A DNA stretch of 64,000 nt, from assembly GCF_019703515.2 (NCBI RefSeq), contig NC_059351.1, positions 15,937,501-16,001,500 on the forward strand, in the 5' to 3' direction. Each line of letters opens with the position of its first letter. Within the stretch, counting starts at the first letter, position 1. The position numbers and the translations under genes were made by a program. Of the stretch, positions 21,621-33,542 are shown piece after piece. The notes under the pieces are model-generated. The model was given only the letters and a program-made list of their open reading frames with translations. It was not told the DNA's origin and ran no database searches. The DNA is from Myxocyprinus asiaticus. Taxonomy: Eukaryota; Chordata; Actinopteri; Cypriniformes; Catostomidae.

Positions 21621-23841
21621 TCTTGGAATGACCTCTCTGGTCAAAATTTTTATCACAGTTTGAGCTCCCTGGTCTGCTGAATCTGTCTAGTATAACTAGC
21701 ATGTATCTTTTTCCTTTTATCGATCTTGCCATGTCAACATAGTCCATTACAAGATGTTTAAATGGTCCTTTTGGGACTGGTATGTGACCTATTGGTGCCG
21801 ATGTACCCTTTCTGACATTGTTTTGGGCACAAATTCCACATTCAGCCAAAAATTAATCTACCATTGCCTGTAGATATGGGGACCAAAATCCCTGACTTCT
21901 TATTTTCCTAATTACCTTCCCCCTTGTGCAATGGTCAAAACAATGTGCATCTGAGATTAAAATAGTAAGGAATGCTGTTGGTGCAATCATATGTCCTTCA
22001 TGAGATCGCCATATGCCATTTACATCTCTGCTTGCACCTCTTTGTTGCCATACCCCATGTTCATAAGGGCCAGCTTGATGCTGCATTCGTGCAATGTCAT
22101 CTAATTGTGGTTGAGGCTGAAGCAAAACTGATAGAGTTGCCATTACTGCTACTTGGCATCCTGAGGCCTTTTTGGCATGTAAGTCTGCAGCATTATTTCC
22201 CTGAATAACAAAATCATTGCCTTATTTATGTGCTTGACATTTGATGATAGCCAATTTCTTTGGATGCATTATGGTTGAAATGAGCTTGATTATTTGGTCA
22301 CCGTGCTGAATTGGTGTCCCATTAGTCTTTTTGAAATCTCTTTGTTTCCAGACTGCTCCAAATAAATGGCATACTCCATGTGCATATGCAGGATCTGTAT
22401 AAATATTAACAGTTTGATTTTTAGTTAAGAGACAAGCCTCAGTCAATGCCTTCAATTCAGCCAATTGTGCTGAGCATGGCTGCTCACAATGCTGCATCAC
22501 AATTGGAACAAAATTGTTGTCATTTCTTTTGACAACAGCATACATGGCATGATTTCCTAGATGGTCTCTAAAGCATGACCCATCCACAAAATAATCTGCT
22601 TCAGCATCTATGATTGGTGTTGATTCTAGATCTGATCTTAAACGAGTAAAAGCTAGAGAGTCTATTATACATTCATGAGGTGTTCCCTCCCCTTCTAGAG
22701 GAATGAAATTGGCTGGATTTATTGTTGTACATTGTTTTATGGAAATGTCTGGGTAAGTTAACAGTGTTGAATATGTCAAACACCTTGCTTGTGTAAAAAC
22801 AAATCTACCTTGCTCTAATAACTCCATTATTTTGGAGTCTGCGGTTGCTAGCGCTGGAGCTGTCTGACACTCTTTTTTCAATGATTCGAAGGCTCTCAAT
22901 GCATCCGTATCCCATGTTAGTCGAGCTCTGAGATTTTGATGCCCTGTCTGTTTCATCAGTGTTCTTAAAGGAGCATAGTCTTAATAGCATAGTTCTCTAT
23001 CCAATCATCACTAAAACCTGTCATGCCCAAAAAGGTCATCATTTGTCCCACTGTTTGTGGTTGGGGTGCTTTGCTTATACCTTCCAACTGGCTTGGTTAT
23101 ATAGCTTTAGTTTTATGCGCAATGATTCGTCCTGTGTTAGGCAGTATTGAAGTTTCTCCTTTGAGACCTTATGGCCTCCTTTAGCTAATTTAGTGAGCAC
23201 TTTAATTGAGTCTTGGTTGCATTGCTCTAATGTTGTTGAACAAATCAACAGATCATCTACATATTGTATCAATGTGCTATCCAATCTAAGATCTTCCAAA
23301 TCAGCTTTCAAAACTTGATTGAACACATGCGGTGAATGTTTAAATCCCTGGGGCATTCTGGTGTATGTATATTGTTTACCTTAATAGGTGAATGCAAAAA
23401 GGTGTCTGCTTTCCTCTGCTAAAGGGATGCTGAAAAAAGCAGAGCACAGGTCAATAACAGTAAAATAATTGGCAGCAGGAGGAACATTAGTCAACAGCGT
23501 ATGTGGATTTGGAACTTCTGCAGGCCAGTCTTCCTTTACCTCATTAACTGCTCTCAAATCATGCACTAAGCGCCATTTTGATTTATTTGCCTTAGCAACT
23601 GGCAATATGGGTGTGTTGCAATAACTTGCTGTTTCAGTTAACACCCCTGCCTTATTCAATCCCTCAATTGTTTTTTAATTCCTTCTACAGCATCCTGTTT
23701 TAAAGGATATTGTTTTTTTCTTGGTAGATTTACTCCTGGTTTAAATTTAATTCTAATTGGATTAGCAGATGTTACTAAGCCTACGTCTGTATCATGTTGA
23801 GGCCACAGATCAGCAGGCACATGTTTTTCCATTCCTAACAT
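21547..23841 (-). pseudogene. endogenous retrovirus pol remnant (RT, RNase H, integrase)
   Basis: In transcript order: reverse transcriptase from about 23840, with KKQYPLKQDAVEGI, the WRLVHDLRAVNEV block (about 23560), FTVIDLCSAFFSIPLAEESR and the YVDD catalytic motif (about 23250), all of the gamma/epsilon-retrovirus type; connection and RNase H with YFVDGSCFRD (about 22590) and IYTDPAYAHGV; then the integrase zinc domain (DAHCFDHCTRGK, CGICAQNN) and the start of the catalytic core (LVMDYVDM, YMLVILDRFS). The frame is broken at several points (about 23660, 23380, 23075, 22980 and 22220). The core's later acidic residues are gone because a deletion joins integrase to env. Non-functional. Confidence 0.88.
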
Positions 23842-23999
23842 TAGTTCATTTGTTTTTGAATCTAATTTTTATTTTCCTTTAGTAGTCACCACCACCCTTG
23901 GAATGCCTCCCATAGCAGTGTAACACAGAATTTTTAGGTATGTTTTATCTGCTGATTCAGAAATTAAAGGATTTTCTGTGGCTTCCCACTTTTTCTTTT

Positions 24000-24790
24000 C
24001 ATCATTGGTTCTAGATCTTTTTCCTGACTTCCCTTACTCACGTATAAGGTAATTGGGAGGTGGTCTCTCTGTTTTTTCACTGTCATCATCTACTGGTCTT
24101 TTTGCCTCTCTCTCAGCTTTTATTAATTTTATTCCATGATTTTTAAACAACTGCAATACTTCTTATTTTTCTTTTTTATCTTCCCTTTTTTGCTCTTGTT
24201 TTTGGCTTTGTGATTTTTGATCAATGCTTCCATTTCTCTACACATAGCCACATCAAATGCTCCCTCTGCTTGCCATTTTGTGTTTAAGCTCTTTGTACTT
24301 TTTTCCCATTTTTTAGACAGCTCCCTTATTGTGTCTTTACATATTGGATACATTGAGCACATCTGCTCTACTGGTGTTGATGTCACTGTTGCTTAACTTT
24401 TATTATCACAGTGTACATTATATTTAAATGTACCTCTCTAACCCCAGCTCGTATCTATCCTTAACTAGTCTTCACCAGGCTGCTCAGACGAGGATCACTA
24501 AAAGTATCCGACCCCTGACTTCCCCTGGGCTTTTGCTGAGTTGAGGACTTGTCTCAGTTCCTAAAGTATTTTATTGGTCTTTGTCAGATATTTCAGAATA
24601 GCATTTATTTGTTTTCTGTTTAACGGTTTTACAGGCACTTCCTCTGCTCCTAACCAATGTGAATTGTTCTGCATCCAGATAATGTCTCCTCCTGTTTCCC
24701 AAGGTCTCTCACTGTCTGTATCACATCAACTAATTTTACCTTGACACAGAAAGGCCTTACACAGAGAGAAACTACAAGCTAAGCTGTTTT
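24000..24790 (-). pseudogene. endogenous retrovirus gag-like remnant
   Basis: Upstream of RT on the minus strand, 24386-24129 encodes a charged helical stretch (KDTIRELSKKWEKSTKSLN followed by a long Lys-rich run) that would suit a matrix domain. Shortly after comes ERPPPNYL (about 24060), which contains a PPxY late-domain motif typical of gag. Capsid, nucleocapsid and most of the protease that should come before RT are absent, so an internal deletion is inferred. The piece at about 24750-24590 with GDIIWMQNNSHWLG is unassigned. Identity as gag rests on position and the PPxY motif. Confidence 0.5.
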
Positions 24791-24846
24791 CCATAGTTTC
24801 AGACTGCATCAGAGTAAATCAGAGTATCAAATCAATAACAGAATGA

Positions 24847-25092
24847 TTAAATATGTAACACATCATTCATCTCCTCATACAAATCTTCATTGGAGGAATC
24901 AATTTCCTCCCAATTTGGTCTTTCTGTCCATCCAGGGTAACTGTCATTATATTGCATTAGACCACTCACATTGATCATTGTCATTTGTTTCGTTATAGCT
25001 CGGATCAAGAATGATTTCAATGATAACACACAACAGAATATTATTCCTCCCACAAGAATTGTTGTTTCAATCATTATACCAATTTTAGCCAA
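24847..25092 (-). pseudogene. second retroviral env TM-tail remnant
   Basis: 81 codons: WLAKIG-like membrane-proximal start, a hydrophobic span (IMIETTILVGGIIFCCVLSL) and a cytoplasmic tail containing ITKQMTMINV. The layout and the FCC plus KQM-IN-V matches make it homologous to the TM tail at 20814-21065, but the far tail differs (acidic, ending NDVLHI). It lies upstream of the gag-like remnant, the wrong order for one provirus, so it belongs to another provirus or a rearrangement. Confidence 0.65.
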
Positions 25093-27900
25093 CCATGCAC
25101 CCCTATTTCTTAAACAATTCCATATAGATTGTTATAAACAAACAAGACAAGCAATCTTAATCTTTAGTCACCACCATGTTTTTTTTTTTTTTCGTTTTTT
25201 TTTTTCATTCTTCAGTACTACTGAAATGTACATGAGTTCAATAAAAGCATAAGTAAAAGTAATAAATCATCTTCCAATCTAAATTAATTATCATACAAAC
25301 ATTCCCAGGTTTGTTTCATACTAATTTAATAAGTCAGGAACTCCCTTGTCTGCAATGGCTCTCAAAACTTTACCCCAAAAACCCAATCTATAAATAATCT
25401 TCTAGACCTCCCTTTTGATGCTTCTGACCTAAGAGCATTCATCCACTTCCTTAAACCCATATCAAACCTTTTTGGGCAGGTTTCCAGGGCGGTGATGCCC
25501 TGCCTTAGTTTGCCCCCATTTTGTGCCATTGGAGAGTCTTACCCGTCATTGGGTCATCACCTCTTGCCACTGGTCTCGATACCGCTCAGTCCTATTGGCC
25601 AATCCTTAATAATCTGGTATCAGTAAACAGATATTTTCTTTTCAGAGAGTATCACCTGAGAACAGTCAAAGCCAGTGGAACCATCTACCACTGCTTAAAT
25701 ATGGAGACAGTTCAAAGCATGGTTAAATTCACAAAGCATTATTCACAATTCAACAATCTATTAAAATTGTCCAAATTAAAAGTAAAATAACAATGCTAAA
25801 ATTGAACTCATTTACAGATCACTAATTTCCATTCTGGTTGTATTTCTGCTACTTTAGCAAACGTCACAAAAGATGGTGGGGTCATGGTGGTCATAGTGGG
25901 GACTAACATAAGAACAAAACAAAAGGTAGCCTCTGTCAAACTTTTAGGAAGCTTAATTTAAAAACATCAACTTAAGTCAACAATAGTCTCTAGATTCTTC
26001 TGAACCTACAGTAAGTGTGTCAGATCAACTTTGAACTGAATCTCGTCTTTAGTATAAACCCTTAACTTTAGATTGCCTTCTGAATATATAAATTCTTTAA
26101 TCATAATAAGGAAAGCTGTTTGAACCTCTCCTTCATATCACTGTATCTAACATTATTGTCAAATCACATCATTTTCCATTTAAAATAAAATAAAAATCAA
26201 AATAAAATAAAACAACTTAGAGATGTGCCTTCAAACTCTGCTCTTGTGTTTCCGTTTCAAGCAGACACTTATCAAACTTAGACCGAGAGTGAGAGATCGG
26301 TGGGGGAGAAATTAGGAGGGGGAACATTCCACTCCCTCACGCTGTTTCTAATCTCATTACAGCTATTCCTTCTTTTCTCATTTTAGTATCTCACAATAAT
26401 ATATTTGTTATTCTTCAACAGTGAAAATAGTAATAACTCTCTTATGTTTACTTTCTCCCTTTCCTTACTCTCTCAGAAGGAACTTCCATTCTATCTCATA
26501 AAATAACATAAATCAAGTTTTTAAACTAACAGAAAAGTAAGTAAAATTTAAACAGAATAAAGTAGTAGAGAGGCACAATGGAAATTCAAACAAATCTCTT
26601 TTCTTGTGCTTTGAAATAATTACTCATTACACTACATCCTTTTAATTTCTTATGACTTTTTTTAAAATATACATATATTTCAGCATCATTTAACAATAAG
26701 ATTTTTCAGTTATTATTCTCTTATACTTATCAGCATTTCTTAACAACTTATTCAGTTAAATAGCAGAACCAAAATTCACAATGCAGAAACTGCATGCCTC
26801 TAAAATGATACTTTCATGGATTAACTATGGCAAATTAAAATAGTAGTAATAGAAAAAGACACTCATTCCTTCTTTGTAGCACCCACTAACCTTTATTTAT
26901 TTTTTTAAAGTGAAGGTACGCTTTGGAAAATTTGGGGGAGTAACCAATCCAATAGGTGACTCTAACTTTGCCATCAAATTTGTAATATTTACTCTTCAAC
27001 TCAATAAATCAGTGGTTAGATTCTGGATTTAAATTTAGACCCAAAGAACAATTTAGACATGGGTTTTGAACCCATTGATGGCAGTCTGGTTAGTCATATA
27101 AGACTGAAAACAACTTATCCAGAGAAATTTTTATCCACATTAGAAATGGCAAATCAGCAATGATTACCAGCAGTAATGAGAGCAGGAGGACCAATCAGAT
27201 AATAGCCCACATCATTTTCAGTCTTCTTTTTCTCCGGATTTTCACCTGCAATATTAGTAACTTCAATAAATCATCTGGCCCAGCCATCTGCAATGGTGAG
27301 AGACTAGTTCCAGAATGAGTTAGTGAAACAACATACACTTGATGACAAAAGAAAGGGTAAAACATTTAGTACCAAAAACACACACAGAATAGACTCATGA
27401 ATATGAAATTATTAACATTAATAATTGAGGAAGTTATGATGTTCAATTTAATCTTAATGTTTCTCCATGGGTTTCACCTGCCTCCAATGACCAATTTTTA
27501 TCAATAATGTTTTACAATCATATACATCAGAGATATTTCTTAATTCTTAAAATCAGAACTTCTAGCATGAATAACATTTTCCATTATATGCACTTTCAAA
27601 AGAAGAATCTATTTTATTAGATATTAGAGCATCTGAACAAAACTGTTTACAACGTTTGCTTGGTTCCTCCTTATTGGAGGTTGGAACTTATTTTCCATTT
27701 TATCTGGCATGATTGGTCACAGATCAAACCCAAGGAAAAAGCATCACAATGTTGGCAAGACTGCCACACATAAACATCAGAAAACCAGGTATTAAGAGCA
27801 CAACTTCAGATGGTTGGAACTGCAGAGAACATGAAATGATCCAAATCATTTTAAAATTTATTTTCCTTTCATTTTAGTCTCAAAGGCAGCTTCTCAGTGT
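25093..27900 (-). pseudogene. degenerate env-like sequence upstream of the second TM tail
   Basis: Weak pieces on the minus strand only. From an ATG at 27287 there is a basic segment (IRRKRRLKMMW) followed by a hydrophobic run (LVLLLSLLLVIIADLPFLMW, after one stop), which could be an env leader. At about 27060-26900 lie NPCLNCSLGLNLNPES and GKVRVTYWIGYSPKF. At about 25420 there is GRSRR, a possible furin site. At 27870-27580 there are cysteine-rich stretches (SCQHCDAFSLGLICDQSCQ; KRCKQFCSDAL). Everything is riddled with stops. It fits the decayed SU part of the envelope whose tail lies at 24847, but a profile search is needed. No other gene seen. Confidence 0.35.
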
Positions 27901-28004
27901 ACCCATGACCAACCAATGCCTACACTGTGCATATAAAACAAGAAAATAAAAGAAAAAATATCTAATCTTAACTAAAAGAATCTGCTATCTATCTTTTCTA
28001 AATT

Positions 28005-28210
28005 CGGGGCGGCCCTGTCCGAGTGGAGACATCAAGAGAGAGGAGCTCTCCTATTCAAAGTCTGCAAACAATCATTTGCAGTACGGAGTATAACCCCTCC
28101 CGCTCAGTCTGCCTACAGAGCAGCGTCTCACTCAATCTCTCCATCAGACAGTCCCTAACAAAATAATAAACTCTACCTATCTTACTTTTGTTGGTTGATC
28201 AAGTTTACAC
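28005..28210 (+). promoter_or_regulatory. LTR-like promoter/polyA block (weak)
   Basis: GC-richer patch with a TATA-like GAGTATAACCCC at about 28087 and an AATAAACTC signal about 75 bases later, the spacing seen in retroviral R regions. It is in + orientation, opposite to the adjacent retroviral remnants, and has no second copy that I can find. Confidence 0.25.
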
Positions 28211-28278
28211 CGACAAAGCTGCAACTCACATATAAATTTGCTCTCCAGACATACTCAAAAAAAAATAATAATAAAATA

Positions 28279-28280
28279 AA

Positions 28281-28350
<70 letters not shown>
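28279..28350. repeat. TA dinucleotide microsatellite
   Basis: Long uninterrupted TA run after an A-rich stretch, immediately left of the piggyBac derivative. Confidence 0.95.
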
Positions 28351-28352
<2 letters not shown>

Positions 28353-28972
28353 CATGGGTTCCTACATTTAAATATTAAGACTTTACAGTGTTTAACCCTC
28401 TGGGGTCGACGGACTCACCGGCGCGTCCTGCTGGATTTTTTCCACATAACAGCGGAAACTACTTAAAATACTCCATCATTTTTGGGCATACAGATAAGTG
28501 TAAGACATCATTAGAGACTATAAAGGGTCTACTTTTAATTGTGTACACTCACAATAACAACAAAACTTTGTGCTTTTGTAAAATAAAGAAAATAAACAGG
28601 GTGTGCTTTCAGCCGTCTCTGTCTCAGCATCTTTCTGAAACACGTCACAAAAATGAAGTGAAACTCTGCGAATACTTATCACACAAACATTAAACATATG
28701 TCTAAAGAAAGCTTAAAATGTCTACTTTAGATAAAACAACTCAAATTTAAAACAAACATTCTCCTGCAATGTAATCTGTATGAAACAAAGCGATGTACAG
28801 TTTCTCCTGGCTCAACTCATTATCGCTAATGTGATCATACCCACCAGCAGAGCGCGCTATTCATACGGTAATGTGCTGAGGCGATCAACACAAATGGTAA
28901 ACGCCCCAAACAATGCCTTAAAAAACATCAAGTTCATCATAAGATTCATTCACTTTCCTGCGCGTTTGGAAG

Positions 28973-29128
28973 ATGGCACGCTACACAGGTGAGGAAGCTC
29001 TACAGATGGTCCTGGATAGTGATGAAGAGTTTACATTTTCCTCCGAAGAAGAGCGGGAATCCGACGATGAATGTTTACATTTTGAAGAGCGATTTGATCC
29101 AGCCAGGGATACAATTCTGAATGAGTAA
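28973..29128 (+). pseudogene. piggyBac transposase N-terminal exon, orphan
   Basis: 51 codons from ATG: MARYTGEEALQMVLDSDEEF, then an acidic segment (EEERESDDE) ending FDPARDTILNE. Acidic, Ser/Asp-rich N-termini of this kind start PGBD/piggyBac transposases. A consensus splice donor (GTAAGT at 29125) overlaps the stop codon, so this was probably a first coding exon. I see no following exon with the DDD catalytic residues before the right terminus, so the gene is truncated. Function as a free peptide is not supported. Confidence 0.6.
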
Positions 29129-29409
29129 GTCATTTAGTTTTACATACATTAGTTGACATGCTATTTTATATAAACATGTACATATTTTACTAGCTGGACT
29201 ATTTCCAGACTTGCCAGCCAGGATTCAGAGTATGTCCTAACAGGCAAGTTTTAGTTACATTTAAATGTTGTTTCAGCTAAAGCAGGTATTTAAATTTTAT
29301 GCTGTATAATATAAATATAATATGATTGTTTAGATTATATTTTAACTAGAGTTTATGCTGCCTCATTATCATCAATAAAGCTTGTGCAAATATCTGTTCG
29401 GGTGTAAAA

Positions 29410-29680
29410 TGTGCTGTAAATATTTCTGAAGATCATGTGACACTGAAGACTGCAGTAATGATGCTGAAAATTCAGCTTTGATCTCAGGAATAAATTGCAC
29501 ATGACAATATATTCAAATAGAAAACAGTTATTTTAAATTGTAAAATATTTCATAATATCACTGTTTTTGCTGTATTTTGGATCAAATAAATGCAGCCTTG
29601 CTTAGCAGAAGAGACTTCTTTTAAAAACATTTAAAAATCTTACAGATCTATAAACTTTTAAACGGTAGTGTAGGTCTAAA
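29410..29680. repeat. dispersed repeat nested in the piggyBac element
   Basis: Contains GATCATGTGACACTGAAGAC, CAAATAGAAAACAGTTATTT, AAATAAATGCAGCCTTGCTT and an end near AAACGGTAGTGT, a block I recognise as a very common cyprinid repeat. Class not certain. Confidence 0.5.
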
Positions 29681-30242
29681 GTTTTTAAGTAAAGTCTTTA
29701 TGTAAAGAAAATGTATAGTCAGATAATACATTCAATCATTAAGTCTCCTCACATTCATTCTCTCTCAGGGGAGGGGTCTTTGTCTCAGGTGTGAATCACA
29801 TCAGTATTCATGATCATCCACGCCTCCTCGCATATGGCCTTTCTAACACTAAAAGTGTCTTACAAAAGTTAAATGACTATATTGTTTTGTATGAATGAGT
29901 GATCAGGTTGGTTTCACATCATTTTTGTATCAAAAACTCTAGGCTACAAGATCCAGTTCTCAAAAGTCTTGTGAACAAATGTTTAGTATGTGATATATGG
30001 CCTTATTTCAGTGACTTACAATTTGTGTTTTTTCAAAAACCACGCATAAACGTTATTTTCTCAAAAATACAAACATGTACATACATGTTGTTCACATATT
30101 ATTGTAGCCCAGTTTGTGCTGAATACAGTGTTATCAGACTTTAGCCATTAATATGTTTTTAAGCAACTGAAAAAAGCACAAATGTCAAGGCATGTCAAAA
30201 CTTCTCCAGGGCCTAAAACACCCTCAGACCCCAGAGGGTTAA

Positions 30243-31294
30243 TTTAATATTGTTCAAAATTGTATTCTCTCAAAAACTGGACCAGACAGAATGTAAAACA
30301 GACACATGAATGTGAAGTTTTCTCATTTAAGGTTTACTTTTCATACTCAAGTTTAAAAAAAAATAAATAAATAAAAATCACCTTTTTTCCTCTTTCCCAT
30401 TTATTTAAGATTTTATTAATACATTTTTTACACAGTGGATTTCTAGATATTAGTATTTCCACTGGAGTGTTTGCCATAATTATACCTTATTGTAATGTGA
30501 GTACACTTATCTTCTTTTGTTTAAAATCCAATAATTTAGTTGACTTTAAAGTAATACACTGGACTCAAAACTTTAGTCCAGATATTGTGATACAAACTTT
30601 AACTCTAAACACAGATATACCACTTGCTCTTTCTCAGTTTAGTTAATCTTATATTACGCTGTCTTCATGGCATGAAAAGAACAGCCCATGGCTGAATCTT
30701 ATCCAGCCAGCTAAGAGTTAACTTTTCGCTTTCACCCACACTTTTACAAACAGTTGCACTTCACACACACTTTCAGACACAGATACAAACATTTCCACAA
30801 ACACAGAAACTTTCACACTCTTTACAAACATAAGGCCTTTGTAAACACAGAACTCTCAAAAATACAATAAAATCCTAAAACAAAACTATGACTTCGTTCA
30901 GCCCCTCCTTTCGTTCTCCTTCTCTCAGTCACATACTCTCAATCCTGTTCTCATTTACTCCCACTGTGGAAGAGAAAAACAGGTGCTTTTTCTTAACTTT
31001 ATTTTAGTTTTTTTATTAATAATTGTGTTTCTTTATCTGGAGCATGCCAACTACAGTTTGGATGATGTCCAAATAGTCGGCAAAGCCCATATCTTGGAAC
31101 GTTTGTAGTTCTTGGAATGTTTTATTTAACTAATTTTTATTTCACAAGTTTTCTCATTCATTTTGTAACTATCAAATACTAGGCCTAATATCTCTGTTTC
31201 TCTACAGCACATTTCTCATGAGAAAAACAATTACATGGACACATATCAGTGCATTCAACCATACATGCACAGCCTGATCTCACACACACACATA
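30243..31294. other. no gene recognised
   Basis: AT-rich, with loosely repeated ACTTTCACAC/ACAAACA wording near 30740-30840. Nothing supported as gene. Confidence 0.45.
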
Positions 31295-32869
31295 CAGATG
31301 CATCTCAATAAATTAGAATGTCGTGGAAAAGTTAATTTATTTCAGTAATTCAACTCAAATTGTGAAACTCGTGTATTAAATAAATTCAATGCACACAGAC
31401 TGAAGTAGTTTAAGTCTTTGGTTCTTTTAATTGTGATGATTTTGGCTCACATTTAACAAAAACCCACCAATTCACTATCTCAAAAAATTAGAATACATCA
31501 TAAGACCAATAAAAAAAACATTTTTAGTGAATTGTTGGCCTTCTGGAAAGCATGTTCATTTACTGTATATGTACTCAATACTTCGTAGGGGCTCCTTTTG
31601 CTTTAATTACTGCCTCAATTTGGCGTGGAATGGAGGTGATCAGTTTGTGGCACTGCCGAGGTGGTATGGAAGCCCAGGTTTCTTTGACAGTGGCCTTCAG
31701 CTCATCTGCATTTTTTGGTCTCTTGTTTCTCATTTTCCTCTTGACAATACCCCATAGATTCTCTATGGGGTTCAGGTCTGGTGAGTTTGCTGGCCAGTCA
31801 AGCACACCAACACCATGGTCATTTAACCAACTTTTGGTGCTTTTGGCAGTGTGGGCAGGTGCCAAATCCTGCTGGAAAATGAAATCAGCATCTTTAAAAA
31901 GCTGGTCAGCAGAAGGAAGCTCCAAAATTTCTTGGTAAACGGGTGCAGTGACTTTGGTTTTCAAAAAGCACAATGGACCAACACCAGCAGATGACATTGC
32001 ACCCCAAATCATCACAGACTGTGGAAACTTAACACTGGACTTCAAGCAACTTGGGCTATGAGCTTCTCCACCCTTCCTCCAGACTCTAGGACCTTGGTTT
32101 CCAAATGAAATACAAAACTTGCTCTCATCTGAAAAGAGGACTTTGGACCACTGGGCAACAGTCCAGTTCTTCTTCTCCTTAGCCCAGGTAAGACGCCTCT
32201 GACGTTGTCTGTGGTTCAGGAGTGGCTTAACAAGAGGAATACGACAACTGTAGCCAAATTCCTTGACATGTCTGTGTGTGGTGGCTCTTGATGCCTTGAC
32301 CCCAGCCTCAGTCCATTCCTTGTGAAGTTCACCCAAATTCTTGAATCGATTTTGCTTGACAATCCTCATAAGGCTGCGGTTCTCTCGGTTGGTTGTGCAT
32401 CTTTTTCTTCCACACTTTTTCCTTCCACTCAACTTTCTGTTAACATACTTGGATACAGCACTCTGTGAACAGCCAGCTTCTTTGGCAATGAATGTTTGTG
32501 GCTTACCCTCCTTGTGAAGGGTGTCAATTATTGTCTTCTGGACAACTGTCAGATCAGCAGTCTTCCCCATGATTGTGTAGCCTAGTGAACCAAACTGAGA
32601 GACCATTTTGAAGGCTCAGGAAAACTTTGCAGGTGTTTTGAGTTGATTATCTGATTGGTATGTCACCATATTCTAATTTTTTGAGATAGTGAATTGGTGG
32701 GTTTTTGTTAAATGTGAGCCAAAATCATCAAAATTAAAAGAACCAAAGACTTAAACTACTTCAGTCTGTGTGCACTGAATTTATTTAATACACGAGTTTC
32801 ACAATTTGAGTTGAATTACTGAAATAAATGAACTTTTCCACGACATTCTAATTTATTGAGATGCACCTG
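31295..32869 (-). mobile_element. Tc1 family A, copy 2
   Basis: 1575 bp, flanked by TA (31293-31294 and 32870-32871). Termini and interior match the copy at 17125 almost throughout. The left tip reads CAGATGCATC instead of CAGGTGCATC. The transposase frame is open on the minus strand. Confidence 0.95.
31575..32606 (-). CDS. Tc1 family A transposase, copy 2, near-full-length
   Basis: 343 codons without a stop. It keeps the DNA-binding region and the DDE residues (LFSDESKF, FQQDLAPAHT, SPDLNPIENLW). Compared with copy 1 it lacks three residues (His-Phe-Met after EILE, a 9-base in-frame deletion) between the first and second catalytic Asp, and it has one extra Lys after AKEK. The deletion lies outside the DD34E spacing, so catalysis is not obviously abolished, but activity is doubtful. 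Met13 is the likelier start. Confidence 0.85.
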   Translation of the reverse strand: MVSQFGSLGYTIMGKTADLTVVQKTIIDTLHKEGKPQTFIAKEAGCSQSAVSKYVNRKLSGRKKCGRKRCTTNRENRSLMRIVKQNRFKNLGELHKEWTEAGVKASRATTHRHVKEFGYSCRIPLVKPLLNHRQRQRRLTWAKEKKNWTVAQWSKVLFSDESKFCISFGNQGPRVWRKGGEAHSPSCLKSSVKFPQSVMIWGAMSSAGVGPLCFLKTKVTAPVYQEILELPSADQLFKDADFIFQQDLAPAHTAKSTKSWLNDHGVGVLDWPANSPDLNPIENLWGIVKRKMRNKRPKNADELKATVKETWASIPPRQCHKLITSIPRQIEAVIKAKGAPTKY

Positions 32870-32871
32870 TA

Positions 32872-33542
32872 CAGCATAACACATGGCAGCCAGCATAAGC
32901 ACATCACAAATAATATAGACACAGCAGAGTCAACACCACCAACACATATAGATTAATTCCACAGATAACACAGAACAGACAAGACGAACAACACAAAACA
33001 AACAGACCCCTCTTGGGTTTTCATGCGTGAACACGCCTCTTGTGTGTTTTCTCTGCACTTCTTTGGGGAATCAAATTTAATGGCTGGCCTCAGTCATTAT
33101 TTTCTTGGAGCCAATTAAATTATGTAGAAAGAAACCATAATATAAATGTTAATTGAAAACAATGTGCCATTAGTTGTTAAATCTTATTTGTGTGACATAT
33201 ACCTTTTAAAGTAAATAAAATGTAATGAACTGATACAATTGTATATATCTAACAAAGGTTTTTTTAGTTATGCTGACATAAAAGGAACAAAACTTATAAA
33301 AGGGTAATGCACGCTATGCTACATTTATATTTAAATGCAACACAGTGTGTCTCACTGTAGCCTTGATTTTTGCTTTTTTTAAAGAAAAGTTGGGATGAGT
33401 CAAAATAATTTTTTTGTGGTAATGAACATTATGCCTCAAATGCTGTCGAATGAGCTTAACTATGTATTGAACCCAGAATATTCCTTTAGGAAAAATGTGT
33501 ATTTACAGATAAATTATTACATTTAGATGAGTTTAGCATGTA
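32872..33542. other. no gene recognised; MITE fragment
   Basis: A fragment at about 33350-33420 (TGTGTCTCACTGTAGCCTTG, then ATTTTTGC) matches one arm of the inverted-repeat element at 57828-58390. No gene. Confidence 0.4.

Larger units (their letters stand above)
28392..30242 (+). mobile_element. piggyBac-like element, internally degraded
   Basis: Both ends show TTAA followed by perfect inverted CCCTCTGGGGTC (28392-28407 and 30227-30242). TTAA is the piggyBac target duplication and CCC... its usual terminal start. About 1.85 kb long. Inside, near 28973, is an acidic N-terminal exon like those of piggyBac transposases. The catalytic part is not present, so it would depend on a helper transposase. 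Another repeat sits inside at about 29410-29680. Confidence 0.85.

Noticed and set aside
28005..28210. 5' LTR of the minus-strand retroviral remnants
   Set aside because: TATA-like and AATAAA signals are in the opposite orientation and do not match the candidate LTR at 19161. Kept only as a weak regulatory block.
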